Source of the DNA: Paraburkholderia metrosideri
GTDB lineage: Bacteria; Pseudomonadota; Gammaproteobacteria; Burkholderiales; Burkholderiaceae
Direction of reading: 5' to 3'
Assembly (NCBI RefSeq): GCF_904848625.1
Contig: NZ_CAJHCP010000010.1
Coordinates: 124,001-188,000, forward strand
Length of the DNA: 64,000 nt
Made by a program: the position numbers and the translations under genes. How positions within the stretch are numbered: the first letter of the stretch is position 1; each line of letters opens with the position of its first letter. This document shows, one piece after another, positions 1-9,771 of the stretch. The notes beneath the pieces were generated by a model, which did no database searches, was not told the DNA's origin, and saw nothing but the letters and a program-made list of their open reading frames with translations.

Positions 1-1478
1 TGCAGCACGTCGTCGACCGCGCTCCAGCTCGTTTCGATGCTGTCCGCGCGCTGGAACAGCGTCTCGTCGCCGAGCATGCAGTCGTACAGCAACGTCTCAT
101 AGCCAACGTTCGCGCGCTCGGTAAAGAAGTCGTTGTAATCGAACGATGACTGCACCGCGCCGATCTGCATCACCGGCCCCGGCGTTTTCACATTGAAGTC
201 GAAGCTCGTGCCGTGCGCCGGATCGATGCGCAAGGTCAGCACGTTCGGCGTGAGCGCGTCGACCGGCGTATCGCGGAACAGGCGGAACGGCACAGGTTTC
301 AGTTGCACTGAAATTTCCGTGCGACGCGCAGCGAGCCTTTTACCCGTGCGCAGATAAAACGGCACGCCGGCCCAACGCCAGTTCTCGACGAACACACGTG
401 CTGCGGCGTAGGTTTCCGTCGAGCTATCGGGCGCGACGTCCGGTTCTTCACGATAGCCCACGCCAGTGGGGCCTTTTTCGTATTGTCCGAACACGACGTC
501 GTCGGGAGTGAGCGGCTGGATGGCGTCGAAGATGTCGGCCTTCTTGTCGCGCACGGCTTCGGCGTCGAACGAATTGGGCGGTTCCATCGCGACCATGCCG
601 AGCAACTGGAACAGATGGTTCGGCAGCATGTCGCGAAACGCGCCGGTCTGCTCGTAGAACTTGCCGCGCCCTTCCACGCCGATCGTTTCGGCGGCGGTGA
701 TCTGCACACTGTCGATATATTCGCGCCGCCATACCGGCTCGAATAGCGCATTCGCAAAACGCACCGCGAGAATGCTCTGCACGGTGTCCTTACCGAGAAA
801 GTGATCGATGCGATACACCTGCTCTTCTTTCGCGTACGACAGGATATGTTCGTTCAGATCGCGCGCCGAAGCGAGATCGGTGCCGAACGGTTTCTCGATC
901 ACGATGCGGCGGAAGCCGCCATGATCGCCATCGCCTTCTTTCAGCAAACCGGCCTTACCGAGATGCTCGACGATCGGCTTGAAAAAACGCGACGTCACAG
1001 CGAGATAAAAAATCACGTTGCCACCCGACGATTGATCAAGCTTCTGCTTGAGCTTCGTGAACGTATCGTCGCTTTCGAATTCGCCCGCCATGTATTCGAG
1101 GCGTTGCGCGACCCAATCCCACGCTTTGTCGTCGAGCTTGCCTGCGTGGAAGGTGCTGGCTTTGTCGGCGGCAAATTGCTCGAGCGACTGATGCAGGTCG
1201 TCGCGCCACGCGCTCGTTTCACGCTCACCGTGATTGATGCCGATGATCTTCATGCCGCCGTCGAGCAGGCCATCGACGGCAAGGTTGTAAAGCGCGGGCA
1301 TCAGCAGACGTTTGGTCAGATCACCGCCCGCGCCGAAGATCACCAGCGTACACGGCGGCGCGGGCCGCTTGCCGGCCGGCGACGCTGGCGCGTCGTGCGG
1401 ACTTGCACTGACCTTGCAGCTTGGTGTTTGGGTGGAAGTGGCTTGATCGGAAGCTTGGGTGTTCGGTGTAGTCGACAT
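1..1478 (-). CDS. zwf: Glucose-6-phosphate 1-dehydrogenase (3' end outside window)
   Basis: Oxidises glucose 6-phosphate to 6-phosphogluconolactone with NADP+/NAD+, entering the pentose phosphate and Entner-Doudoroff routes; cytosolic. The first ATG in frame is at 1478. After a polar N-terminal extension of about 40 residues comes the nucleotide-binding motif FGAGGDLTKR, later EKPFG and the active-site motif RIDHFLGKD, both diagnostic of the family. The frame is open to base 1, so about 492 residues are visible and only the extreme C-terminus is lost. It lies downstream of two glucan-degrading genes on the same strand, which would supply glucose units; a 175-bp gap separates it from the glucosidase gene, so co-transcription is uncertain. 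The extension is longer than in the E. coli enzyme and could be overstated if a later start is used. Confidence 0.95.
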   Translation of the reverse strand, partial: MSTTPNTQASDQATSTQTPSCKVSASPHDAPASPAGKRPAPPCTLVIFGAGGDLTKRLLMPALYNLAVDGLLDGGMKIIGINHGERETSAWRDDLHQSLEQFAADKASTFHAGKLDDKAWDWVAQRLEYMAGEFESDDTFTKLKQKLDQSSGGNVIFYLAVTSRFFKPIVEHLGKAGLLKEGDGDHGGFRRIVIEKPFGTDLASARDLNEHILSYAKEEQVYRIDHFLGKDTVQSILAVRFANALFEPVWRREYIDSVQITAAETIGVEGRGKFYEQTGAFRDMLPNHLFQLLGMVAMEPPNSFDAEAVRDKKADIFDAIQPLTPDDVVFGQYEKGPTGVGYREEPDVAPDSSTETYAAARVFVENWRWAGVPFYLRTGKRLAARRTEISVQLKPVPFRLFRDTPVDALTPNVLTLRIDPAHGTSFDFNVKTPGPVMQIGAVQSSFDYNDFFTERANVGYETLLYDCMLGDETLFQRADSIETSWSAVDDVL

Positions 1479-1653
1479 GGGATTCACTTAAGGAAGCCAA
1501 TGGAACAAACGTGGCGGTACATGAAAGACCACGCACGAACCCACACAGTTCAAAAACGATCGCACGAGTACGCGACGCGCGAGGTTGTAGGGCTTATGTA
1601 ACCTCGCGTTCTGTACTTCACGCGCCGTGCTGATGCGTCGGGATCGAAGCGCG

Positions 1654-4446
1654 CTACCTGGTCGCTGCAACTGCTTCAACGGTGGCCGGTTCGGGCGCAT
1701 GAACCGGCGCAGTGGCGGGCGATGTCGAAGCAGGCGCCGCGTCCGGCTCGCCTGTTACCGGCACATTCCCCGATGCGGCCATCACGCGCGGTTGCAGAAG
1801 CAACGCAACCAACCCGGTCCAGCCGGTCTGATGCGAAGCGCCGACACCGCGCCCGTTATCGCCGTGGAAATACTCGTGGAACAGGATCAGATCGCGCGAA
1901 CGCGGGTCGGCCTGCAACAGCGGATAAGCGCCCATCACAGGACGCTCGCCGTCCTTGTTCTTCAGGAACAACGTGGTTGCGCGACGCGCGAGTTCGTCGG
2001 CGATTTCGCTAAGCGAGAACTTCTGGCCCGAACCCGTCGGATATTCAACGCGGAAAGTCTCGCCGTAATAGCGGTGAAATTCGTACAACGATTCGATCAG
2101 CAGATAGTTCACCGGCATCCACACGGGACCGCGCCAGTTGGAATTGCCGCCGAATACGCGCGTGTCGGACTCCGCCGGCAAATACTTCACCGTAAAGCTA
2201 TCGCCGTTGTGGTTGAACACGAACGGGTGGTCGCGATGGTATTGGGACAGCGCGCGCACGCCATGATCGGAGAGGAATTCGCTTTCGTCGAGCGCGCGCC
2301 GCAACAGCGCTTTCATCCGATGCCCACGCAGCAGCGACATCAGCAACGCATTGCCCTTGCCGGGTTCGTTCCAGCGCGATACCAGCTTCGCCAGATCCGG
2401 ACGATGTTCGAGGAACCACGCGAGCCGCTCGCGCAAACACGGTAAGCCGTCGTGCAAACGTTCTTCGAGCACATGCACCGCGAACAGCGGAATCAGCCCG
2501 ACGATAGAACGCACACGCATCGGAATGTTGCTGCCGTCGGGCAGGCGCAGCTTGTCGTAGAAGAACTCGTCTTCGCTGTCCCAGAGTCCCGTTTCGCAGC
2601 CGTCGTCGCAACTGACCGCTTCGGCGATATACAGGAAGTGCTCGAAAAACTTCACGCCGATATCGACGAACACATGGTTCGCGTACGCGAGTTCGAGCGC
2701 GATACGCATCAGGTCGAGCGCATACGCGGCCATCCATGCGGTGCCGTCGGCCTGATCGATATGGCCGCCGGTTGGCAGCGGCGACGAGCGGTCGAAGATG
2801 CCGATGTTGTCCAGTCCGAGAAAGCCGCCCTGGAAAATATTGTGACCGTCGGCGTCCTTGCGGTTCACCCACCACGAAAAATTCAGCAGCAGCTTATGAA
2901 AGACGAGTTCGAGGAAATCGCGATCCGCCTTGCCGGTCAGCGCCCGGTCGATCTCATAGACGCGCCACGCGGCCCACGCATGCACCGGCGGATTCGCGTC
3001 GCCGAGCGCCCATTCGTAAGCGGGTAGCTGGCCGTTCGGATGCTGATAGCGGTCTTTCACCAGCAGGAGCAATTGCCGCTTTGCAAACGCCGGGTCGATC
3101 AGCGCGAACGCGGCGGCATGAAATGCGAGGTCCCACGACGCGTACCACGGGTACTCCCACTTGTCCGGCATCGACACGATGTCCGCATTGCACAGATGCC
3201 GCCAGTCGGCGTTCCGCCCATGTTTGCGACCGGCAGGCGGGGCAGGTTGCAGCGGATCGCCTTCGAGCCAGCGCTGCACGTCGTACTGGTAGTACTGCTT
3301 CGACCACAGCATGCCGGCGAGCGCCTGACGCTGCACGAGGCGCGCATCGGGATCGGTGATCTCGTGTTGCAACGCGCCATAGAATTCGTCGGCCTCGGCG
3401 ATACGCCGCGCGAAAACGGCATCCGCGTCGAATTGCACGTCGTCGGGAGCCGACTGGGGACGCCAGCGCAGGTACACAACCGCTCGTCCATACGGAGCCA
3501 GTTCGAGTGCCGCATGCGCGCCGGCCTTGGTGCCCGCGTCATGACGCACAGCCTGCTGATCGCCGTGCACGAGGTAATCGTTAAAGCCGTCCTTGAACGG
3601 ACCCGTGCCTTCCATATTGAAAAGGCGCTTGACGTTCGTGTCGTTTTCGCAGAAAAGCCAGTTGAGTTGCGGCGCGTCTTTCGACCACGCCGTCACGACA
3701 ATCGGCTCGTGACCATGCTGACGACCCACGAGGTGAACGCTGCCGTCGTGACCCGTACCGGCGACCAGCGACGGTTTGTCCTTGTTCTCTTTCCACGACC
3801 ACGAATTGCGCGCCCAGATCTGCGGCAGCACATCGAGCGACGCCGCCTGGTCTGCGCGATTCTCGATCGTCACGCGCATCACGATGTCGTCGGGCGCATG
3901 CTTCGCGTATTCGACGTGAACGTCGAAATAGCGGAGATCGTCGAACACGCCGGTGTCGAGAACTTCGTACTCCGGCATGTCGCCACCACGGCGACCGTTT
4001 TCCTGCACGAGGTCGTTATACGGATAAGCGGCGTGCGGATACTTATAGAGCATCCGCATGTACGAATGCGTGGGCGTGCCGTCGACGTAGAAGTACAACT
4101 CCTTAACGTCCTCGCCATGATTGCCTTGCGAATTCGTGACGCCGAACAGGCGCTCCTTCAGGATCGGATCTTTGCGATTCCACAGCGCGAGCGATACGCA
4201 CCAGCTCAGCTTGTCGTCGCCGAATCCGGCAATGCCGTCTTCGCCCCAGCGGTACGCGCGGCTACGCGCATGGTCGTGCGGGAATGAGTCCCACGCGGTG
4301 CCGTCTGCGCTGTAATCCTCGCGAACCGTGCCCCATTGACGCTCGCTTAGATACGGCCCCCAGCGTTGCCAATGGGCGCAGTCGGCGGAATGCAGTCGGG
4401 AACCTTCGATAGTGGCGAGCAGATTGGCAGCGCGCAGCGGTGGCAT
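1654..4446 (-). CDS. Large GH63/MGH1-like glucosidase
   Basis: Encodes 930 residues resembling bacterial glucosidases of the GH63/mannosylglycerate-hydrolase-like (alpha,alpha)6-barrel group. The N-terminal third is beta-rich (WGPYLSERQWGTVREDYS, then HDHARSRAYRWGEDG). The C-terminal two thirds carry the barrel, with acidic and tryptophan-rich blocks such as WEYPWYASWDLAFHA, GGHIDQADGTAWMAAY and NSNWRGPVWMPVNYLL that match the catalytic region of this family. No signal peptide is seen, so a cytoplasmic role on oligosaccharides or glycogen-derived sugars is likely. The Ala/Pro-rich tail (about the last 45 residues) looks dispensable. It follows the debranching-enzyme gene by 50 bp on the same strand, suggesting an operon for glucan breakdown. 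The substrate cannot be fixed from sequence. Confidence 0.85.
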   Translation of the reverse strand: MPPLRAANLLATIEGSRLHSADCAHWQRWGPYLSERQWGTVREDYSADGTAWDSFPHDHARSRAYRWGEDGIAGFGDDKLSWCVSLALWNRKDPILKERLFGVTNSQGNHGEDVKELYFYVDGTPTHSYMRMLYKYPHAAYPYNDLVQENGRRGGDMPEYEVLDTGVFDDLRYFDVHVEYAKHAPDDIVMRVTIENRADQAASLDVLPQIWARNSWSWKENKDKPSLVAGTGHDGSVHLVGRQHGHEPIVVTAWSKDAPQLNWLFCENDTNVKRLFNMEGTGPFKDGFNDYLVHGDQQAVRHDAGTKAGAHAALELAPYGRAVVYLRWRPQSAPDDVQFDADAVFARRIAEADEFYGALQHEITDPDARLVQRQALAGMLWSKQYYQYDVQRWLEGDPLQPAPPAGRKHGRNADWRHLCNADIVSMPDKWEYPWYASWDLAFHAAAFALIDPAFAKRQLLLLVKDRYQHPNGQLPAYEWALGDANPPVHAWAAWRVYEIDRALTGKADRDFLELVFHKLLLNFSWWVNRKDADGHNIFQGGFLGLDNIGIFDRSSPLPTGGHIDQADGTAWMAAYALDLMRIALELAYANHVFVDIGVKFFEHFLYIAEAVSCDDGCETGLWDSEDEFFYDKLRLPDGSNIPMRVRSIVGLIPLFAVHVLEERLHDGLPCLRERLAWFLEHRPDLAKLVSRWNEPGKGNALLMSLLRGHRMKALLRRALDESEFLSDHGVRALSQYHRDHPFVFNHNGDSFTVKYLPAESDTRVFGGNSNWRGPVWMPVNYLLIESLYEFHRYYGETFRVEYPTGSGQKFSLSEIADELARRATTLFLKNKDGERPVMGAYPLLQADPRSRDLILFHEYFHGDNGRGVGASHQTGWTGLVALLLQPRVMAASGNVPVTGEPDAAPASTSPATAPVHAPEPATVEAVAATR

Positions 4447-4496
4447 GACAACGTCCTTGCATCAGGCTTGCGGTGGGACACACATCGTAGCGCGGT

Positions 4497-6485
4497 TTAC
4501 GCAGCCGTGGGCTTCAACCCGGCAAGCAGACGTTCCACGCGCAGCAATTCTCCGAGCGACCACGCCTGAAACGGCGTGCCGGCAGGCGCATGCGGAGCAT
4601 CGCCGTCGGCGATTTCGGAGAGGTGATCGAGGCCCGCGTGATCGAGATGCGCGTAAAGCGGCACGAGAAAGCGTGATCTGGCTTCGTCGCAGGCATTTGC
4701 TGTGTTGCCGTGGCCCCTCAGCCATGCTTCGACGAACGGGCCGAGCAACCACGGCCACACCGTCCCTTGATGATAGGCACCGTCGCGGGCGAGCGGCGGC
4801 CCGCCGTAGTGGCCACGATACGCGGGGTCGGATGGCGCGAGCGTTCTCAGGCCCAAAGGCGTGAGTAGCTGCGCCTCGACCTGAGCGACGACGGCGCGCG
4901 CCGCCGTGGCGTCGAGTAACGGGAACGGCAGACCGCCTGCCGCGAAAATCTGATTCGGGCGGATCGAGCGATCGGTCGTGCCATTGACGTGATCGACGTC
5001 GACGTTGTCGAACAGCGCCTGCGTGGACGGATCGATAAAGCGTTCACGAAACGCTTGCAACGCTCGCTCGGCAGCTTGTTGCCATTGCGGATTCCACCTT
5101 GCTGCGATGCGCAACGCGTTGATCCACAGCGCCTGCACTTCGACCGGCTTGCCGATACGCGGCGTGACGACCCAGTCACCGACCTTCGCGTCCATCCACG
5201 TGAGCTGCACGCCGGGGACGCCTGCGCGCAGCAACCCGTCTTCAGAACTTGCCTGGATATTGAAGCGCGTGCCCTTCGTATAGCCGATGAGGATGGCTTC
5301 GACCGCCTGCTGAAGACGTGCTCGCGTCGATACGCTCGCATGCGGCGTCGCCAGATAGTCGTGGACGGCGACGATGAACCACAACGATGCATCGACGGAG
5401 TTGAATTCCGGTGTGTCGCCATAGTCGGGAAAACGGTTCGGCAGCATGCCTTCCGACAGCGTGCCCGACCATTCGAGCAGAATCGCTTCGGCTTCGTCGA
5501 GCCGGTTCGACGCGATCAGCAACCCACGCATGGCGATGAAGGTATCGCGGCCCCAGTCGGTGAACCACGGGAAACCCGCGAGGATCGTGCGGCCTTCGTT
5601 ACGCGAGACGACGTAGGCATCCGCGGAACGTTGCAGGCGCGAGCCCAGTTTCTCTCGGCGTTGCTGCTCGATGCTCGCGAGCTCGGCGGCATGGCCGGCG
5701 GCGGTCTGCGCGTTCACGCAAGGCGGCGTCGATTCCATCGTCGCACTCGACGCGCTGAGAATCATCACCGCGTCAGCATCGGCCAGATTGAAGCTGAACA
5801 CGCCGGGCGTGGCGAGATCTTCGCTGAAGTCGAGCCCGCGCTCCTGCTCACGGACGTAGCAAAAGTTTCGATACCAGTCGGGCGCATGCGCATAGGCGCC
5901 ATTCGTGGCGGCATGAATAGCCGGTAAATCGCCATAGGGTTGCCAATTCACGCACGCGGAATCGTCACTGATTTGCGCATTGAAATTGAACGCGGAATTC
6001 TGATGATGAAGCGAGTGGTAATCGCGACCCGACAGCAATAGGCGCACCTTTAAAACGGCCGCACTCATTTGATCCACCTGGTCGTCATTCTCGATACGCC
6101 AGCGCAACACCGTTTCGCGGGTTGCCTTGCTGACCAGAACTTCGGCCACGACCTCCGTATGCGCATCGAGCTGGAAGCGCCAGGTGGGCCACGGTTCAGT
6201 GTCGAACGCGGCGAGACTCGCGCTCAGGTCGGGGTAGATCACATCCGGCACATAGCGCTGCATGCTCAACGGATAACGCTGGCCGCCCGCCTCAAGCCAT
6301 GCTTCGACGCCATTCACGAGCACCGTGCGGCCGCCCGGCGCGTGCGTCGCGGCGAGCAGCAACGCGTGATAGCGCCGTGTGCGCAGCGTGCCCACGGTAC
6401 CCGACGCGAAACCGCCGAAGCCGTCGGCTTCCAGCCATTCATCTTCAAGACGTGAGAGGTCGAAAGCTCGTTCTATGCGTGTCAT
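4497..6485 (-). CDS. Glycogen debranching enzyme, amylo-alpha-1,6-glucosidase type
   Basis: 662 residues with the two-part architecture of bacterial/archaeal type glycogen debranching enzymes. An N-terminal GDE domain (about residues 10-260) begins with EWLEADGFGGFASGTVGTL, a typical family start. A C-terminal amylo-1,6-glucosidase (alpha/alpha)6 barrel (about 290-655) contains ILAGFPWFTDWGRDTFIAM, the hallmark block with the catalytic acidic residue, followed by GMLPNRFPDYGDTPEFNSVD and YHQGTVWPWLLGPF. It is cytosolic and is expected to remove alpha-1,6 branch stubs from glycogen-like glucans. It is the first gene of a presumed unit with the downstream glucosidase and perhaps zwf. Domain content is clear; preferred polymer is inferred. 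Confidence 0.9.
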   Translation of the reverse strand: MTRIERAFDLSRLEDEWLEADGFGGFASGTVGTLRTRRYHALLLAATHAPGGRTVLVNGVEAWLEAGGQRYPLSMQRYVPDVIYPDLSASLAAFDTEPWPTWRFQLDAHTEVVAEVLVSKATRETVLRWRIENDDQVDQMSAAVLKVRLLLSGRDYHSLHHQNSAFNFNAQISDDSACVNWQPYGDLPAIHAATNGAYAHAPDWYRNFCYVREQERGLDFSEDLATPGVFSFNLADADAVMILSASSATMESTPPCVNAQTAAGHAAELASIEQQRREKLGSRLQRSADAYVVSRNEGRTILAGFPWFTDWGRDTFIAMRGLLIASNRLDEAEAILLEWSGTLSEGMLPNRFPDYGDTPEFNSVDASLWFIVAVHDYLATPHASVSTRARLQQAVEAILIGYTKGTRFNIQASSEDGLLRAGVPGVQLTWMDAKVGDWVVTPRIGKPVEVQALWINALRIAARWNPQWQQAAERALQAFRERFIDPSTQALFDNVDVDHVNGTTDRSIRPNQIFAAGGLPFPLLDATAARAVVAQVEAQLLTPLGLRTLAPSDPAYRGHYGGPPLARDGAYHQGTVWPWLLGPFVEAWLRGHGNTANACDEARSRFLVPLYAHLDHAGLDHLSEIADGDAPHAPAGTPFQAWSLGELLRVERLLAGLKPTAA

Positions 6486-6695
6486 GGAATAAGTGGTTAT
6501 GCCTAACCATTAATTTCTCGAATGCTTCGATGTCAGGCAAATGGCGTTCCGATGACCATTGTCCTTCCCGTTACTTTCCATTTCCTTTCGAATAACCGAC
6601 GAACTAGCGAAAGTTTTACTACTCGCAAACGTTTCACAATTATTTCTTGAAAGGATTGGAGACTGCACGCGCTTTCACAAAAAACGGATGAAGAG

Positions 6696-7049
6696 ATGAA
6701 AAGAGACAAACGTCTGGCCAGCGCCGCTTTAGTTGCCATTGCGACCGTCGCATCGAGCATCGCGTTGACCGGTTGTGGCGCGGATGATTCCTCCCCCACC
6801 ACGACGTCTTCCGCCACTTCATCGCCTTCATCTTCATCGCAGGGCATCGCCGCCAATGACGCCGCGCAGCAAAGCGTGCCGAGCCTGCCTGCAGCATTCG
6901 TACCCGATGCGTCCGCGCCGTTCGCGGCTGACCCCGCCCTCGCGTCCGATCCGGTCGCGCAAACCATGCAGGCCAATCTCGCTGCCGACAACCAGCAGAT
7001 CGCCCCGGTCATGCATTACGCACCGGGCGACAGCGCGCGCAGCAACTGA
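6696..7049 (+). CDS. Small putative lipoprotein
   Basis: 117 residues. It starts MKRDKRLASAALVAIA with a hydrophobic stretch ending in LTGCG, a good signal peptidase II lipobox with Cys at about residue 27. The mature part is low-complexity (Ser/Thr-rich linker, then Ala/Asp/Gln-rich) with no catalytic motif that I recognise. It ends 79 bp before the phospholipase C gene on the same strand and may be co-expressed with it. The function is unknown; a surface or periplasmic accessory to the phospholipase is only a guess from position. Confidence 0.7.
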   Translation: MKRDKRLASAALVAIATVASSIALTGCGADDSSPTTTSSATSSPSSSSQGIAANDAAQQSVPSLPAAFVPDASAPFAADPALASDPVAQTMQANLAADNQQIAPVMHYAPGDSARSN

Positions 7050-7128
7050 CCTGATAACCAGGTAATCGACCCAATTCCACCGGTGCGCATGACGCGCCAT
7101 TCTTTCCCCCCGCAGAAGGTGATATTCG

Positions 7129-9279
7129 ATGACATCAACTAGCCGTCGCCGTTTCCTGCAGACCGTGGCTTCGTCGGCTGGCGCTGCCGCCGCCATGACC
7201 GCGCTGCCCGAGTCGATCCGCAACGCACTTGCCGTGCCCGCGTTCTCGCGCACCGGCACGATCCGCGATGTCGAGCACATTGTCGTGTTCATGCAGGAGA
7301 ACCGTTCGTTCGACCATTACTTCGGCCATCTGCGCGGCGTGCGTGGCTACAACGACCGCTTCCCGATTCCGCTGCCGAGCGGCAAGCCGGTCTGGTATCA
7401 GCCGTCGAAGGAAGATGCGACCAAGCCGGTGCTGCCGTTCCATCTGAACACAGCGACCACCAGCGCGCAATGCGTCGGCGATCTGGATCACTCGTGGTAC
7501 AAGACGCAGTATGCGATCGATGGCGGCCGCTACGATCAGTGGCCGGCCAACAAGACCGACATGACGATGGGTTATCACCTGCGCAGCGACATTCCGTTCC
7601 ACTATGCGCTGGCCGATGCATTCACCGTTTGCGACGCGTACTTCGCGTCGCTGCCTGGACCGACGCACCCGAACCGCGCGTACCTGATGACCGGCATGGT
7701 CGATCCGAGCGGCACGATGGGCGGTCCGCTACTCGACAACAACGACTGGGTGGACGGCGACGGTCCGCCGAGCTATCAGTTGCTCTCGTGGACGACCTAC
7801 CCGGAACGCCTGCAGGCCGCCGGCGTGTCGTGGCAGATCTACCAGCAGGGGCTGACCGGCAGCGATCCGCTGAACGGCAACTACGGCACCAACATCCTGC
7901 AGAACTTCACGAACTACATCAACGCGCAACCGGGTTCGCCGCTGTACGAACGCGCGCAAACCGTGCGCACGATCGACGACCTGAAGGCCGACGTGCTCGC
8001 GAACAAGCTGCCGCAAGTGTCGTGGTTGTGTCCGCCGGCCGCGTATTCGGAGCATCCGCAATATACGCCCGCATACGGCGCGGAATACACGTCGCAAATT
8101 CTCGATGCGCTGACGTCGAATCCCGAAGTGTGGAGCAAGACCGTGCTGTTCATCATGTACGACGAGAACGACGGCTTCTTCGATCACCTCGTGCCGCCGC
8201 AACCGCCCACGACGCCCGCGCAAGGCCAGTCGACAGTCAGCACCGAAGGCGAAATCCACAACGTGGTGAATCCGCTGCGCGGCGGCAGCTACACCGCTGA
8301 CGGCTACCCTTACGGCCTCGGCCCACGTGTGCCGATGACGATCGTGTCGCCGTGGAGCAAGGGTGGTTTCGTGTGTTCGCAGGTGTTCGATCATACGTCG
8401 GTGATCCGCTTTATCGAAACGCGCTTTGGCGTGCATGAGCCGAACATCACCGCATGGCGTCGCGCCGTGTGCGGCGACCTGACCACCGCGTTCGACTTCC
8501 GCACGCCGGACTCGAAGGTGCCGCCGCTGCCGGACACGAGCAACTACAAGAGCATCGCCGACAACCAGTGCGCGACGCAGCCGAAGCCGACCGTTCCGGC
8601 CACGCCCGGCGCGATCGACCCGCAGGAAAGCGGAATTCGTTTCGCACGCGCATTGCCGTACGAATTGCATGTGAATGGCGCGGCGAATGCGTCGAAGAAC
8701 ACCTTCGACATCACGTTTGCCAACACCGGCGAGCAGGGCGCGCACTTCTATGTGTACGCGACGAATCGCACGGATGGTCCGTGGCGTTATACCGTTGAAG
8801 CGGGCAAATCGCTCAGCGAGACTTTCGATCTGACAACGACGAACGGCGTGTACACGTTCGAAGTATTCGGCCCGAACGGTTTCGTGCGCAAGTTCGCGGG
8901 CAATACCCAGGCGAGTTCGCAGACGACGCATATCGCCGGGCTGCATCTCGGCAACAAGCCGGCGCAGCCTGAAGTGATCGTGCAATACGATGTGGCGAAC
9001 GGCAATGTGTTCCTGAAGTTCAGCAATAGCGGCGGCGGCATTGCGCGTTTGACGGTGACGGATAACGCGTATGGTGCGCGTGTGCGTCCGGTGCTCGTGC
9101 CAGCCGGTTTGCCCATCGAGGAAGCGTGGGTGCTAGCGTCGAGCCATCACTGGTACGACCTGACGGTGACGAGCAATGACGACGCCAGCTTCTCGCGTCG
9201 TCTGGCCGGGCACGTCGAAAACGGGCGGCCGAGTATCAGCGATCCGGCGGCAGTGGCGCCGGTGTTGGCGGCAAGTTAA
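7129..9279 (+). CDS. plcN: Phosphocholine-preferring phospholipase C, Tat-exported
   Basis: 716 residues. The start MTSTSRRRFLQTVASSAG is a twin-arginine (SRRRFL) signal peptide. The phosphoesterase domain follows with VEHIVVFMQENRSFDHYFG, GPTHPNRAYLMTG and MYDENDGFFDHL, matching non-haemolytic PlcN/AcpA-superfamily phospholipases C. Two tandem beta-rich repeats of the family's C-terminal domain (about 510-600 and 610-700) complete the usual length. The enzyme hydrolyses phosphatidylcholine and related lipids to diacylglycerol and the phosphoryl head group outside the cytoplasm. An upstream AGAAGG supports the ATG at 7129. Burkholderia carry several paralogues of this enzyme, so the symbol is a family-level assignment. 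Confidence 0.93.
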   Translation: MTSTSRRRFLQTVASSAGAAAAMTALPESIRNALAVPAFSRTGTIRDVEHIVVFMQENRSFDHYFGHLRGVRGYNDRFPIPLPSGKPVWYQPSKEDATKPVLPFHLNTATTSAQCVGDLDHSWYKTQYAIDGGRYDQWPANKTDMTMGYHLRSDIPFHYALADAFTVCDAYFASLPGPTHPNRAYLMTGMVDPSGTMGGPLLDNNDWVDGDGPPSYQLLSWTTYPERLQAAGVSWQIYQQGLTGSDPLNGNYGTNILQNFTNYINAQPGSPLYERAQTVRTIDDLKADVLANKLPQVSWLCPPAAYSEHPQYTPAYGAEYTSQILDALTSNPEVWSKTVLFIMYDENDGFFDHLVPPQPPTTPAQGQSTVSTEGEIHNVVNPLRGGSYTADGYPYGLGPRVPMTIVSPWSKGGFVCSQVFDHTSVIRFIETRFGVHEPNITAWRRAVCGDLTTAFDFRTPDSKVPPLPDTSNYKSIADNQCATQPKPTVPATPGAIDPQESGIRFARALPYELHVNGAANASKNTFDITFANTGEQGAHFYVYATNRTDGPWRYTVEAGKSLSETFDLTTTNGVYTFEVFGPNGFVRKFAGNTQASSQTTHIAGLHLGNKPAQPEVIVQYDVANGNVFLKFSNSGGGIARLTVTDNAYGARVRPVLVPAGLPIEEAWVLASSHHWYDLTVTSNDDASFSRRLAGHVENGRPSISDPAAVAPVLAAS

Positions 9280-9418
9280 GCGCGTGTCACTCCGGGCTTC
9301 GGTTGAGCGGCTGCTTCAAGCGGCAGGCAAGGCCACTAGATCGAAGCCCTGCAGGCTTCTGCACAATCCGGTGAATAGCGTTAAAGTCGGCTTCACTATT
9401 CCCCACGATGGTGACTCC

Positions 9419-9685
9419 ATGAACCGCACCACTTTCACCGAAAGCCTGACGAAAGACGGCTTCCCCGAGGCTGTACTGGTGACACGCGAAGCCAATATCA
9501 CGATGGATGTCCACCAGCATCCCTTCGAAGCAAAGGCGCTGATTGTCGAAGGCGATATGCACATTCGTGTCGGTGATGAAGAACGCACGTACAAGGTTGG
9601 CGACGTCTTTCACTTGCGGGCGAATGAAGCCCATTCGGAGCGCTATGGTCCGAATGGCGTGACCTATCTGGTCGGAAGAAAATAG
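9419..9685 (+). CDS. Small single-domain cupin
   Basis: 88 residues from the ATG at 9419 (MNRTTFTESL). It holds one cupin barrel: the first motif is in HQHPFEAKALIVEGDMHI with metal-binding His residues and a conserved Gly, and the second is in GDVFHLRANEAHSERYG. Stand-alone cupins of this size are often metal-dependent isomerases/oxygenases or sensors, so no reaction is assigned. A longer frame back to 9176 overlaps the phospholipase C end and is not credible. A strong hairpin terminator follows 22 bp downstream. Confidence 0.75.
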   Translation: MNRTTFTESLTKDGFPEAVLVTREANITMDVHQHPFEAKALIVEGDMHIRVGDEERTYKVGDVFHLRANEAHSERYGPNGVTYLVGRK

Positions 9686-9706
9686 CCGCGTAGCAACGCC
9701 ATGAAA

Positions 9707-9743
9707 AACGGACGCGTTTCTGATTTACAGAAACGCGTCCGTT
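9707..9743. terminator. Bidirectional intrinsic terminator between convergent genes
   Basis: A perfect 14-bp stem (9707-9720 pairing with 9730-9743) closes a 9-nt loop. It is flanked by AAAAA on the left and a T-rich GTTTTC on the right, so it can stop transcription from both the cupin gene (plus) and the desuccinylase-like gene (minus). Confidence 0.85.
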
Positions 9744-9771
9744 GTTTTCAGTCGTCGGCCAGCAGAAGGCT

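Noticed and set aside
3040..4287. A 415-codon plus-strand open frame
   Set aside because: Antisense to the GH63-like glucosidase, with composition typical of a shadow frame.
7729..8985. A 418-codon minus-strand open frame
   Set aside because: Antisense to the phospholipase C gene and without recognisable motifs.
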